DNA of 64,000 nt from Micropruina sp. (GTDB taxonomy: Bacteria; Actinomycetota; Actinomycetes; Propionibacteriales; Propionibacteriaceae), in assembly GCA_016711205.1 (NCBI GenBank), contig JADJTM010000001.1:992001-1056000 (forward strand), in the 5' to 3' direction. The notes under the pieces are model-generated. The model did not search any database. It saw only the letters and a list, made by a program, of their open reading frames with translations, and was not told the origin of the DNA. Below are positions 48,234 to 57,065 of the stretch, one piece after another. The position numbers and the translations under genes were made by a program. The first letter of the stretch is position 1. Each line of letters begins with the position of its first letter.

Positions 48234-49189
48234 GGCCACCTCGCCCCGAGCGAGACCGCGGCCAGTGCGGCAACCACCGCGAACGCCAGACCGTAACCGG
48301 CCCACGTCGCCGTGACCTCTTTGCGCACCTCTTCGTAGCCGACCTCGCTGCGGATGTTCTTGTACACCGAATCCAGTTGGCCGACGTTCTCGGCCGTGTA
48401 GGCCTGCCCGTTGGTCATGGTGGCGATGCGCTGCAGCAACGCCTTGTCGGGCGGCACCTTCTCGCGCTTGCCGTCCAGATCGACATAGCCGTTCTCGGTG
48501 CCGTACGCGATCGTGTAGATCGGCACCTTGGCCTTGGCCGCCGTAGCAGCCTCCTGCGTGGGTGAGCGTCCGGCCGTGTTCTGCCCGTCCGAGAGCAGCA
48601 CGATGGCGCCCGGGGGCGTCGAGCCGTCCGCCGCCTTGGGGCCCGATTGCAGCGTCGCCATGGCCACCGTGATCGCGTCGCCGATGGCGGTCGAATCCTG
48701 CAGGGTGAGGGCGTCGACCGCCCGGTTCACCTGGCCACGGTCGGTGGTCGGCGGCATCCGGGACGCCGGGTTGCCCGACAGGCTGACCAGCGCAACGTTG
48801 TAGGCGGGCGGCAGCGAGGCGACGAACTCCTTCGCCTCGGCCTTGGCGGCGTCCAGCCGGTTCGGCTTCACGTCGGTCGAGGCCATCGACTGGCTGATGT
48901 CGAGCACCACCACGATGGTGGCCCGCTCGCGCGGCACCCGGTCGATACCGCTGGGCCGCGACCAGGCGATCGTCAGGGCACACAGGCTGAGCAGCGTCAG
49001 CGCGACCGCCAGATGCCGGCGCCACTGCGACTGCACCGGCACCACCGCGCCCAGTACCGAGGTGTTGGTGAACCGCATGCCGGAGCGGTTCTTACGCCGG
49101 CTCAAGAAGATGTAGACGGCGACCAGAAAGGGGACCAGCAGCAACCACCACAGGCGTTCCGGGTTGAGGAACATCTGCTCGAGATTCAC
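48230..49189 (-). CDS. VWA-domain membrane protein (BatA-like), first copy
   Basis: The 319-residue product shares the layout of its neighbour: N-terminal membrane segment (LWWLLLVPFLVAVYIFLS), VWA domain with the metal site VVLDISQSM, DSTAIGDA and LLSDG, and a C-terminal helix. The GTG start at 49189 overlaps the DUF58 stop (GTGA), so it is translationally coupled to it. Confidence 0.9.
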   Translation of the reverse strand: MNLEQMFLNPERLWWLLLVPFLVAVYIFLSRRKNRSGMRFTNTSVLGAVVPVQSQWRRHLAVALTLLSLCALTIAWSRPSGIDRVPRERATIVVVLDISQSMASTDVKPNRLDAAKAEAKEFVASLPPAYNVALVSLSGNPASRMPPTTDRGQVNRAVDALTLQDSTAIGDAITVAMATLQSGPKAADGSTPPGAIVLLSDGQNTAGRSPTQEAATAAKAKVPIYTIAYGTENGYVDLDGKREKVPPDKALLQRIATMTNGQAYTAENVGQLDSVYKNIRSEVGYEEVRKEVTATWAGYGLAFAVVAALAAVSLGARWP

Positions 49190-50235
49190 TTGGTCACCCC
49201 CTGCGGCGGTTGATGCAACATGCCCGCCACCCGCCGGTAGGCGAGCACGAAGCGGGCGATGTCCTGCACCCAGTCTCTATCGGTACGCAACTGGATGTGC
49301 GCGACGCCCGCCCGGCGCAGGGCGATGCGAATGCGTTCGCGCTGGGCGGCCGAGGCGGCGTCCATGCGTTCGCGGGCGCCGGCGTCGCTGGTGTTCACGT
49401 AGCGCTGAAAGTCGGTTTCGGGATCACGGATCAGAATGTCGCCCACGTCGGGAAACTCGATCTCGCGCTGATCGACCACCTCGACGGCCAGCACCTGGTT
49501 GCGCACCGCCAACTGCCGCATCGGACGTTCCCAGTCGGGTTCGACGTTCGGGTCGAGTTCGGAATCGCCGGCGGTCAGAAAATCGGAGACCACCAGGCGC
49601 ATGCCGCGGCGCCGCTGCAGCCGGCTCAGCTGCTGCACGCCGTAGGCCAGGGTGAACGGACCGGTGCTGTGGTCGGGCACGATCGGCTCGTCCAGCATGC
49701 GCCGCAACATGCCGTACAGGGCGGTGCGGCCCGAACGGGCCGGTAGGCGCGAGATGCCGTCCGGGCGCATGATCAGGCCGCCGAACCGGTCGCCCATGCG
49801 CTGGGAGAGAAAGCCGATGGTGGCGATCGCGGCGATGCCCAGGTCGCGCTTGGTGACGCCCCCGGTGCCCCAGTTCATCGACGGGGTGGCGTCGAGCAGC
49901 GCCCAGACCTCCAGCTCGCGGTCGGCCATGGTGTCACGGACGTGCGGCGCCTGGGTGCGCGCGGTGACCGCCCAGTCGATCTTGCGGACGTCGTCCTGCC
50001 CCGGCACGTACAGCCGGGCATCGTTGGTTTCGGAGCCCGGGCCCGGCAGCAGGCCGCGGTGGTCGCCGTGCAGAAAGCCCTCCAGCCGCCGCACCACCGT
50101 CAGCTCTAGCCGCCGCAACGCCGCCTCGGGAGCGAGCTTGTGCAGCGGCAGGGTGGCCCGGGTGGGTTCGCGCAGCACCGATTCGACCGCACCGAGATCG
50201 TCGGCCGGCGGTTCGAAGTGCGGCTGCTGAGACAA
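49186..50235 (-). CDS. DUF58 domain protein
   Basis: The 349-residue product has the DUF58 core (YVPGQDDVRKIDWAVTARTQ, ELEVWALLDATPSMNWGTGG) that holds a degenerate VWA-like fold, and no membrane helix. It follows moxR by 5 nt and overlaps the next VWA gene. DUF58 proteins always accompany MoxR ATPases and VWA proteins; they probably act as their clients or partners. Confidence 0.92.
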   Translation of the reverse strand: MSQQPHFEPPADDLGAVESVLREPTRATLPLHKLAPEAALRRLELTVVRRLEGFLHGDHRGLLPGPGSETNDARLYVPGQDDVRKIDWAVTARTQAPHVRDTMADRELEVWALLDATPSMNWGTGGVTKRDLGIAAIATIGFLSQRMGDRFGGLIMRPDGISRLPARSGRTALYGMLRRMLDEPIVPDHSTGPFTLAYGVQQLSRLQRRRGMRLVVSDFLTAGDSELDPNVEPDWERPMRQLAVRNQVLAVEVVDQREIEFPDVGDILIRDPETDFQRYVNTSDAGARERMDAASAAQRERIRIALRRAGVAHIQLRTDRDWVQDIARFVLAYRRVAGMLHQPPQGVTK

Positions 50236-50240
50236 GGCGC

Positions 50241-51320
50241 TCAGTTGCTGTAGCTGGGGTTGTGGCGATGCTGGGTGTGCGACTGGTCACGCTGCTGCTG
50301 GTTCCACACCGGGGTGGGCGGCGGCACCATGGCGACGATGCGTTCCACCACCTGGCTGGTCGAGATGTTGTCGGCCACCGCGTCGAAGCCCAAGACGATG
50401 CGGTGCGCCATCACGTCTCTCGCGACCGCCTGCACGTCGGTGGGCAGCACGTAGTCGCGGCCGTGGATCAGGGCCAGCGCCCGGGCCGCGGCCACCAGGC
50501 CGAGCGTGGCGCGCGGCGAGCAGCCGATCTGGATCACCGAGGTGAGGTCGGGCATGCCGAACTCGGCCGGGGTGCGGGTGGCCAGCACCAGCCGGACGAT
50601 GTACTCGGCCACCAGGTTGTGCACGAACACGCTGGACGCCTGGTCCTGCAGTTTCTTGACCTTGTCGGGGTTGAGCACGTTGGTGGGTTCGGGCGGTGAG
50701 ACGCTCATCCGACGCAGAATCTCGAACTCTTCGTTGCCGCGCGGGTACGGCACGTCCACCTTGAGCAGAAAGCGGTCGCGCTGGGCCTCGGGCAGCGGAT
50801 AGACGCCCTCGGATTCGATCGGGTTCTGGGTGGCGATCACGATGAACGGCTTGGGCACCGGATAGGTGGTGCCGCCGATCGACACCTGCCGCTCGGCCAT
50901 CATTTCGAGCATCGCCGACTGCACCTTGGCCGGTGCGCGGTTGATCTCGTCGGCGAGCACGAAGTTGACGAACACCGGGCCGAGCGCGATGTCGAACTTC
51001 TCTTGCTGCGCGGAGTAGATGCGGGTGCCGACGATGTCGGAGGGCACCAGGTCAGGGGTGAACTGGATGCGGCTGAAGTCACCGCCGACCACGGTGGCGA
51101 AGCTGCGCACCGCCAGGGTCTTCGCCACGCCGGGCACGCCCTCGAGCAGCACGTGCCCCTTGGCCAGCAGCCCGACCATGAGCTGTTCGACCATGTGTTC
51201 CTGCCCGACGATGACGCGCTGCACCTGCGCGATCGCTTCGCCCAGCAGCCGGGAGGCCTCACGGGTGGCCGGATTGCCCTGCGGCTGCTGCTGACCGGGG
51301 GCCTGGGTCGGATTCGACAC
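50241..51320 (-). CDS. MoxR family AAA+ ATPase
   Basis: The 359-residue product has Walker A GVPGVAKT, Walker B FVLADEINRAPAKVQSAMLE, sensor-1 region IATQNPIESEG and the lid region LPEAQRDRFLLKVDVPYP. MoxR proteins act as chaperones for VWA-domain partners, such as those encoded next. It is the first gene of moxR-DUF58-VWA-VWA. Pro/Gln-rich ends (QAPGQQQPQGN; QQQRDQSHTQ) are probably unstructured. Upstream is the repeat cluster 51430-52020. Confidence 0.95.
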   Translation of the reverse strand: MSNPTQAPGQQQPQGNPATREASRLLGEAIAQVQRVIVGQEHMVEQLMVGLLAKGHVLLEGVPGVAKTLAVRSFATVVGGDFSRIQFTPDLVPSDIVGTRIYSAQQEKFDIALGPVFVNFVLADEINRAPAKVQSAMLEMMAERQVSIGGTTYPVPKPFIVIATQNPIESEGVYPLPEAQRDRFLLKVDVPYPRGNEEFEILRRMSVSPPEPTNVLNPDKVKKLQDQASSVFVHNLVAEYIVRLVLATRTPAEFGMPDLTSVIQIGCSPRATLGLVAAARALALIHGRDYVLPTDVQAVARDVMAHRIVLGFDAVADNISTSQVVERIVAMVPPPTPVWNQQQRDQSHTQHRHNPSYSN

Positions 51321-51429
51321 GCGTGTCTCCTGCTCGCTGCTTCACGTGGACGCGGGCAGGGCCCGCAACTCTGCAGGCAACCTTACCGGGCGGTTCTGTC
51401 AGCTCCGGGCGGGCTTCTGGCGGCGTGTG

Positions 51430-52020
51430 CGGCCGTGATCCCGGGGCAAGCCCGGGATGACGAAAAGCTGCGCAGTGCCTGGGGTTCCGTCATCCCGGCG
51501 AACGCCGGGATCTCCACGCACGACCAGCTCCGGTCGGCCGAGATCCCGGGGCAAGCCCGGGATGACGAAGGGGGTTCCGTCATCCCGGCGAACGCCGGGA
51601 TCTCCACGCACGACCAGCTCCGGTCGGCCGAGATCCCGGGGCAAGCCCGGGATGACGGAAGGTGGCGCAGTGCCGACCGAGATCCCGGGGCAAGCCCGGG
51701 ATGACGAAGGGGTTCCGTCTGGCACGGATCTCACCCACCCGGTGCAAGCCCCGGGGCAAGCCCAGGATGACGGAAGGTGGCGCAGTGCCGACCGAGATCC
51801 CGGGGCAAGCCCGGGATGACGGTGCGGGTTCCCGTCATCCCGGCGAAGGCCGGGATCTCCACCCACGACCAGCTCCGGTGCGAATGAGATCCCGGGGCAA
51901 GCCCGGGATGACGAAACGCTGCGCTGCGTGTGCGGCCGAGATCCCGGGGCAGGCCCGGGATGACGATGGGCGGCGCAGTGCCGACCGAGATACCGGGGCA
52001 AGCCCGGGATGACGATGGGC
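51430..52020. repeat. GATCCCGG palindrome cluster, about 12 units
   Basis: Twelve units, mostly GAGATCCCGGGGCAAGCCC then GGGATGACG, with three in the opposite orientation (GTCATCCCGGCGAACGCC then GGGATCTCC). A larger 90-bp unit that includes the spacer ACGCACGACCAGCTCCGGTC is repeated at 51487 and 51577, and again partly near 51832. It fills the gap 51321-52106; no gene is seen. Confidence 0.92.
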
Positions 52021-52106
52021 GGCGGACGGGTTCCCCCAATCGGGCAGAATGGGGCACGCGTGGAGAGCTGAGCGCCGGTTTGGCTCCTGTGCTGAGATGG
52101 GAGCCG

Positions 52107-53015
52107 ATGTCCGAGCAGCAGAATCCGGCACCCGGCGATCCGATGACGCCGGGTGGCGTCGTGCCGCTCACTCCCCTGCTCAGCGACGATCCGCCCAAGG
52201 TGGGCGACTTCTGGCTGGACGCCCGGCTGGTCGGCAGTCCGTCCGGGGTGGCCTACGCGGCTCACGACGACGCCAACACGCCGGTGCTGCTGCTGTTGCT
52301 GTCGGAGGGCGCCGCCGGCGACCCGGCCGCCCGCGACCGGCTGGCCGGCGTGGTCAACCAGCTGCACATCGACACGGTGATGGCCCGTGGTGGCCACGGC
52401 CAGGCCGAGGGTCGGCTCGCCGGCAAATACCGGCATGACCAGGACGACCCGGTGGGTCCCGACGATGCCCCGCTGGCACCGTGGGTGGCCCTGGCCTACG
52501 ACGGCTCGCCGGCCGCGGTGCGCGAGGCGTCCCGCATTCTGGACGAGGTCGAGCTGGCCCGGTTGCCGTCGCAAGGCACGCCGGCCGGTCCGGACTACCG
52601 GTTGCACTGGATCGACCGGGCCCGGCCCGGAGTCGCCCGGCTGTGGCCGCTGCCCTGGCCCGGACGACACGACCGGGCCGGCTGGGTGTCGATTCTGGCC
52701 TCGTGGCTGCTGATGCTGCTGCTGGCCGCCCTGGCGGTGCTGATCGCGATCCTGATCTTTCAGCAGTCGCCGCAGCAGAGCCCGCCACCGCCCGTCCCGA
52801 CCGGATCGCCGCCCCCACAGTCGGGCTCGCCGCCTCCGCAGTCGGGCTCGCCGTCACCGCAGTCCGGTTCCCCGTCACCCCAGTCCGGTTCCCCTTCACC
52901 CCAGTCGGGATCACCTTCCCCACAGTCCGGCTCGCCGTCACCGCAGTCGGGCTCGCCCTCACCGCAGTCGGGTTCGCCGGGAGCGGGCCAGCCCACGCCC
53001 AACTCGAGACTGTGA
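52107..53015 (+). CDS. Membrane protein with Pro/Ser heptapeptide tail, possibly kinase-derived
   Basis: The 302-residue product has an N-terminal soluble region (residues about 30-200) that loosely recalls the N-lobe of Ser/Thr kinases (VGDFWLDARLVGSPSGVAYAA, then VLLLLLSEGAAGDPAARDRL). It has no recognisable catalytic motifs. One membrane helix follows (ILASWLLMLLLAALAVLIAI, about residues 192-216), then eight heptads GSPxPQS. The kinase link is only suggestive. Its stop overlaps the HAD gene start (GTGA), so the two are made together. The ATG follows GAGATGGGAG. Confidence 0.75.
   Translation: MSEQQNPAPGDPMTPGGVVPLTPLLSDDPPKVGDFWLDARLVGSPSGVAYAAHDDANTPVLLLLLSEGAAGDPAARDRLAGVVNQLHIDTVMARGGHGQAEGRLAGKYRHDQDDPVGPDDAPLAPWVALAYDGSPAAVREASRILDEVELARLPSQGTPAGPDYRLHWIDRARPGVARLWPLPWPGRHDRAGWVSILASWLLMLLLAALAVLIAILIFQQSPQQSPPPPVPTGSPPPQSGSPPPQSGSPSPQSGSPSPQSGSPSPQSGSPSPQSGSPSPQSGSPSPQSGSPGAGQPTPNSRL
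52803..52970 (+). repeat. Coding tandem repeat of eight 21-bp units (GSPxPQS)
   Basis: Eight 21-bp units encode GSPPPQS (units 1-2) and GSPSPQS (units 3-8). The units differ from one another mainly at third codon positions, which suggests selection on the peptide and not just recent DNA slippage. Confidence 0.9.
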
Positions 53016-53806
53016 GACCCGCGCTCATCGCCACCGATCTCGACGGCACCTTCGTGGACGCCGTCGGCGAGGTGTCGCAGGTGAACCGCGCTGCGCTGGA
53101 GTTCGCCGCCCGGCAGGGGGTGCCGGTGGTGGTGGCCACCGGACGTCCCTCGCGCTGGTTGGGCGTGCTGGACGATCTGCCGGGCATTCATCCTCAGGTG
53201 GTGGTCAGCAACGGCGCCGGCATCTTCGACCTGGTGCAGGGCGAGCACACCGTCGTCCACGGGTTGGACCGGCAGGTGGCGCTCTCGGTGGCGGACGACC
53301 TGCGGGCGGCCGTCCCGGGCCTGATGTTCGCCCTCGAGTGGGGTGGGCACTTCGGCTGTGAGCCGGAGTTGAAGCAGGAACGCGGCGAATGGCTGCGGGT
53401 GGGTTCGCTGGCCGAACTGGCGGCCGAGCCTGAGCCGGTGCTGAAGCTGTGCGCCTTTCACGCCGAGCTAGACAGCGACGAGCTGGCGCTGCGCGGTGGC
53501 GCCGTGATCGCCGACCGGCTGACCGTGACGCACTCCCACCTGGGCGAGTACGGACTGCTCGAGATCAGCGCCCCCGAGGTCACCAAGGCGTCCGGGCTGG
53601 CGGCGTTGTGCGCCGGGCTCGGGGTGTCGGCGGCCCAGGTGGCGGCCTTCGGTGACATGCCGAACGACCTGCCCATGCTGGCCTGGGCCGGCCAGGGCTT
53701 TGCGATCGCCCAGGGGCACCGGTTGCTGCACGAGGCCGGTTTCGCGCTCACCGAGGGTCCGCCCGAGGAGGCCGTGGGACGGACCATCATGCGGCTGCTG
53801 ACTTAA
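53012..53806 (+). CDS. HAD-superfamily phosphatase, Cof type
   Basis: The 264-residue product has the HAD motif 1 ATDLDGTFVD (nucleophile Asp9, acid Asp11), a type-IIB cap with VVVSNGAGIF, and motif 4 AAFGDMPNDLPML. Such enzymes remove phosphate from sugar phosphates or cofactors; the substrate cannot be told. The GTG start overlaps the stop of the membrane-protein gene by 4 nt. A MITE-like element starts 4 bp after the stop. Confidence 0.92.
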   Translation: MRPALIATDLDGTFVDAVGEVSQVNRAALEFAARQGVPVVVATGRPSRWLGVLDDLPGIHPQVVVSNGAGIFDLVQGEHTVVHGLDRQVALSVADDLRAAVPGLMFALEWGGHFGCEPELKQERGEWLRVGSLAELAAEPEPVLKLCAFHAELDSDELALRGGAVIADRLTVTHSHLGEYGLLEISAPEVTKASGLAALCAGLGVSAAQVAAFGDMPNDLPMLAWAGQGFAIAQGHRLLHEAGFALTEGPPEEAVGRTIMRLLT

Positions 53807-53809
53807 CCT

Positions 53810-54243
53810 AACCCGGATCCCCCGATCTGCGCCTACTGCGCGACACCATCCGGGCGCCCTGGCTGCGCCGGCGACGTTCAAAGACGATAAGCGCGGATCG
53901 GGAGTCGTGCGCGCCGATCGCCGAGTTCTGGTGGTTATGACCGGCCCTGAGACCTGCTGGGCCACCCGGTATGGAGCGACCGCCACTTTATGGTTGATAT
54001 CAACACCCCCAGGGGGTATCCATATCAACCATAAGTGCGCGAACCCGTTCCAGGTGCTCTGCCACCCCATTCAAAACAACAACAAAGTGGCGAGTGGCGC
54101 CTGAGGCACGCCCGGCGCTCGGAGCCGCGGCAGAACTGCAGATCGTCAGCAGCAAGGCCCGGTTGAGCCGACGGCACCAGACGAACTGCCCCGATCATCG
54201 ACGGGGCGACGTCACCAACGGCACCCATGGGTGAATCCGGGCT
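53810..54243. repeat. 434-bp MITE-like element
   Basis: The left end (53810-53833) begins AACCCGGATCCCCCGATC. The right end (54220-54243), inverted, begins AGCCCGGATTCACCCATG. Both match the ends of the 163-bp element at 30648. Inside are the GTTGATAT palindrome (53990-54032) and blocks shared with 29263-29525. No open frame of note is present. It fills most of the gene-free gap 53807-54318. Confidence 0.78.
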
Positions 54244-54318
54244 AGGGTCTTGGCCCGGCTTCGGCGCGCCGCGTGCCGACCGTGTTCGCGAGCGCGTCCG
54301 AGGCGGTATCTTCCGGGC

Positions 54319-55659
54319 ATGCGTCGTGGGCGGCGGCTGTGGCTGCGCATACTCGGGGGGCTGACCGCCCTGGCGATGATCGCCGTGATCGGCGTCTACT
54401 GGTGGGCACGTCCCCTGTTGCGCACCGGAACCGGTTATGCCGCGCACAACGCCTGCGCGCTCTCCACCATCGCCCGTCGCACCCCGCTGACCGCCGACCT
54501 GCCACCCAATCCGCTGGTGCCGTACCTGCGGATCGTCCAGGATTCCGACAGCTACTGGGCCGGGGTGCTGGGCGTCCTGGCCGGGCAGCGCGCGTGGGCG
54601 GTCGACGGGTTCGGCTGCACGCTGGCGGTGAGCCGTCCGGACCTGGGCCGGGCAACCTGGATCGACGGTGCGGTCAATAAGGTGACGCCGCAGCCCGTGC
54701 CGTCCGCCGCACCCGGCCTGACGGCTGCCCTGGCGACGGCGTTCGGCGACGAACTCGACCAGGCCGGGCGCGACACGCTGGGCACCCGGGCCGTCGTGGT
54801 GCTCTCGCACGGACGCATCGTGGCCGAGCGCTATGCGTCCGGATTCGACCAGAACATGCCGCAACTGGGCTGGTCGATGAGCAAGAGCGTGGCCAGCCTG
54901 GTCGTCGGACGGCTGGTGGCGCAGGGCAAGGTGTCGCTCAGCGACAGCCGGCTTCGCCCGGAGTGGACGGACGGACGCGCGTCCATCACGATCGAGGATC
55001 TGCTGCGGATGCGCAGCGGGCTGGCGTGGGACGAAACCTACGATCTGGGCACGCCGATCACCGAGATGCTCTACAACCAGCCCGACATGGCGGCGTACGT
55101 GGCCGCGCAACCGCTGGCGCACCCGGTGGGCAGCGTGCAGCAGTACTCCTCCGGATCGACCACGCTGCTGTGCGCGGTGTTGAACGCGACCATGCGCCAG
55201 GGTGCCGACCTGCCGCGGCGAGCGTTGCTGACCTCGCTGGGCACGGCGTCGCCGATCTGGGAGGCGGACGCGGTGGGCACACCGGTCTGCAGTTCGTACC
55301 TGTGGGCCACGCCCCGGGACTGGGCTTCGATCGGGCAGTTCGCCCTGAACGACGGGGTCTGGAACGGCAGCCGGTTGCTGCCGCAGGGGTGGATGAAGGC
55401 GACCACCACCGCGCTGCCGATCGCCACCCGCGAGGACCCCAACTATGCCGCCGGCTGGTGGACGAATCTGACTGCCGAGGGCTCGTTGGTCGAACCCGCG
55501 CTACCGCGGGACGCGTACTGGGCCAGCGGGCACGACGGTCAGCGGATGTACGTGGTGCCCTCGGCCCAACTCGTCGTGGTTCGGCTGGGGTTCTCGCCCT
55601 CGGCCGACGACGTCCGCACCCACACCCTGGTGACGGACGTGCTCAAAGCGCTCGAATGA
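54319..55659 (+). CDS. Beta-lactamase-fold serine hydrolase, membrane-anchored
   Basis: The 446-residue product has one N-terminal membrane helix (LWLRILGGLTALAMIAVIGV) and a class C beta-lactamase-like fold. Seen: the S-x-x-K pair Ser186/Lys189 in LGWSMSKS, a YSSG segment in the place of the YxN motif, and GHDGQRMYV near the C-terminus as the KTG-like HxG. These proteins include esterases and D-amino peptidases; the substrate is unknown. Confidence 0.87.
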   Translation: MRRGRRLWLRILGGLTALAMIAVIGVYWWARPLLRTGTGYAAHNACALSTIARRTPLTADLPPNPLVPYLRIVQDSDSYWAGVLGVLAGQRAWAVDGFGCTLAVSRPDLGRATWIDGAVNKVTPQPVPSAAPGLTAALATAFGDELDQAGRDTLGTRAVVVLSHGRIVAERYASGFDQNMPQLGWSMSKSVASLVVGRLVAQGKVSLSDSRLRPEWTDGRASITIEDLLRMRSGLAWDETYDLGTPITEMLYNQPDMAAYVAAQPLAHPVGSVQQYSSGSTTLLCAVLNATMRQGADLPRRALLTSLGTASPIWEADAVGTPVCSSYLWATPRDWASIGQFALNDGVWNGSRLLPQGWMKATTTALPIATREDPNYAAGWWTNLTAEGSLVEPALPRDAYWASGHDGQRMYVVPSAQLVVVRLGFSPSADDVRTHTLVTDVLKALE

Positions 55660-55669
55660 CGGGCAGTTG

Positions 55670-55938
55670 TGACGGGTAATGGGGACGGTTCCTTTACCTG
55701 TCGGCGAGACTGCTGTGCGACAGGTAATGGGGACGGTTCATTTACCTGTCGGCGAGACTGCTGCGCGACGGGTAATGGGGACGGTTCATAAACCTGTCGG
55801 CAGACTGCTGCGAGGCGGTTCGAAGAGGTGGCTTTGCCGAGGACTTCGACACCGACCGCGCTTCGTCCCTCGCCGACGGATAACGGAACCGTCCCCAATA
55901 CCTGTCGCCGACGGATAACGGAACCGTCCCCATTCCGG
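55670..55938. repeat. GGGGACGG palindromic repeat cluster, five units
   Basis: Three units in one orientation (GGTAATGGGGACGGTTCC at about 55674, 55726 and 55771) and two in the other (GGAACCGTCCCCA at about 55883 and 55919). Complete units have outer arms CGACAGGTAA and TTACCTGTCG, forming a hairpin of about 34 nt. The cluster ends right at the stop of the PanE-like gene. Confidence 0.88.
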
Positions 55939-55939
55939 T

Positions 55940-56962
55940 TCAGGGCAGCTGAGCGAGCAGTGCGTCCGGGTCGTGACGGTAGGTGTCCAGCGGCAGATCG
56001 CCGGCGCTGAGGGCTTCCAACGTGTCGGTGAGCAGGGTGTTGACCGGTGTCGGCACGCCCGTCTCGGCGCCGACGCGCGCCACGGCCCCGTTGAGAAAGC
56101 TGACCTCGGTGCGGCCCCGTCCGCCGTGCAGATCGATGTGAAAGCTCGGCATCTTGTCGCCGCGACCGGCCCCCAACGCCCTGCCCAGCGCGGGCTGGGC
56201 GATGAAGCGGGGCAACTTCGTTGCCCACGCCAGGGCCCGGACGGGCGTGCCCGGCAGGTCCACCACCCGGTATCCCTTCGCCTTCATCACCGCCAGGCAC
56301 TCGGCCAGCACGGCCACCTCGAGCGAGTAGGTGCGCCGGTCGGCGAACAACTGCGCCACCGTCTCGTCCAGAATCGCGGACGTCGCGTTGCCGGTCAGGT
56401 TGGTCAACAGCTTCGACCACTTCATCGAGTTCGCGTCGGCGAAGGCACGTCCGGACAGCTCGGCCCGATTCAGCGCCGCCACCAGCTCGACGCTCAGCGG
56501 ATGCCCCAGCGCCACCCCGATGCCGCGGTGCTTCTCTTCGACCACCTCGCCCACGCCCGGCTTGCTGACCGCCGTGGCGACCGTGCCGGCGATCACCTTG
56601 CCGGCACCCAGCGTGGCCGCGATCGTCGGCTCGTTGTCGACCCCGTTCTGCAGCGACAGGATGGTCGGCACCTCGTGCCCGGTGGCCACCAGTTCGTCCA
56701 GCGCCGTCCGAGTGTCGAACGACTTCAGCGCGAAGACGCCGATGTCGTAGGGGCCGGCCGCCAGGGCCTCGGCCGCGGTGCCGTGCACCGTCACATCGCG
56801 GACGACGCGCGTCGCTTCCTTGGTGCGCACCGTGAGTCCGTGTGCAGCGATGGCCGCGGCGGTCTCCGGACGTTCGATGAACGTCACGTCTTCGCCGGCT
56901 GCCGCCAGGCTGCCGCCCACGTAGGTGCCGATCGCGCCGGCGCCGAGAAAGAGAAACCTCAT
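55940..56962 (-). CDS. Ketopantoate reductase family dehydrogenase (PanE/ApbA)
   Basis: The 340-residue product has the N-terminal NAD(P)H-binding motif FLFLGAGAIGTYVGG (GxGxxG), then ALKSFDTRTAL and LSLQNGVDNEP, and a C-terminal all-helix domain with MKWSKLLTNLTGNATSAI (the conserved Lys). PanE makes pantoate for coenzyme A, but this family also has other 2-hydroxy acid enzymes. The sequence is typical enough for the fold, not for the substrate. Confidence 0.85.
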   Translation of the reverse strand: MRFLFLGAGAIGTYVGGSLAAAGEDVTFIERPETAAAIAAHGLTVRTKEATRVVRDVTVHGTAAEALAAGPYDIGVFALKSFDTRTALDELVATGHEVPTILSLQNGVDNEPTIAATLGAGKVIAGTVATAVSKPGVGEVVEEKHRGIGVALGHPLSVELVAALNRAELSGRAFADANSMKWSKLLTNLTGNATSAILDETVAQLFADRRTYSLEVAVLAECLAVMKAKGYRVVDLPGTPVRALAWATKLPRFIAQPALGRALGAGRGDKMPSFHIDLHGGRGRTEVSFLNGAVARVGAETGVPTPVNTLLTDTLEALSAGDLPLDTYRHDPDALLAQLP

Positions 56963-57065
56963 GGCAGGACTCTCCCGGCTGGCGGCGCGAACGGCAAGCC
57001 GCCGCTACTTCACGACCGCAACTGCTGCACGAGCCGACCACCCTTCTCGGCCTTGCGCGGGGCGA

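Noticed and set aside
51430..52020. CRISPR array
   Set aside because: Repeats are short palindromes in mixed orientation with irregular spacers that are themselves repeated; no cas genes are nearby.
52760..53461. 233-codon frame with GDGEPDCG-type repeats on the minus strand
   Set aside because: It is the reverse reading of the GSPxPQS repeat and the HAD gene; the plus-strand genes have the signatures.
55670..55938. CRISPR-like array of GGGGACGG units
   Set aside because: Units occur in both orientations, with few copies and uneven spacing.
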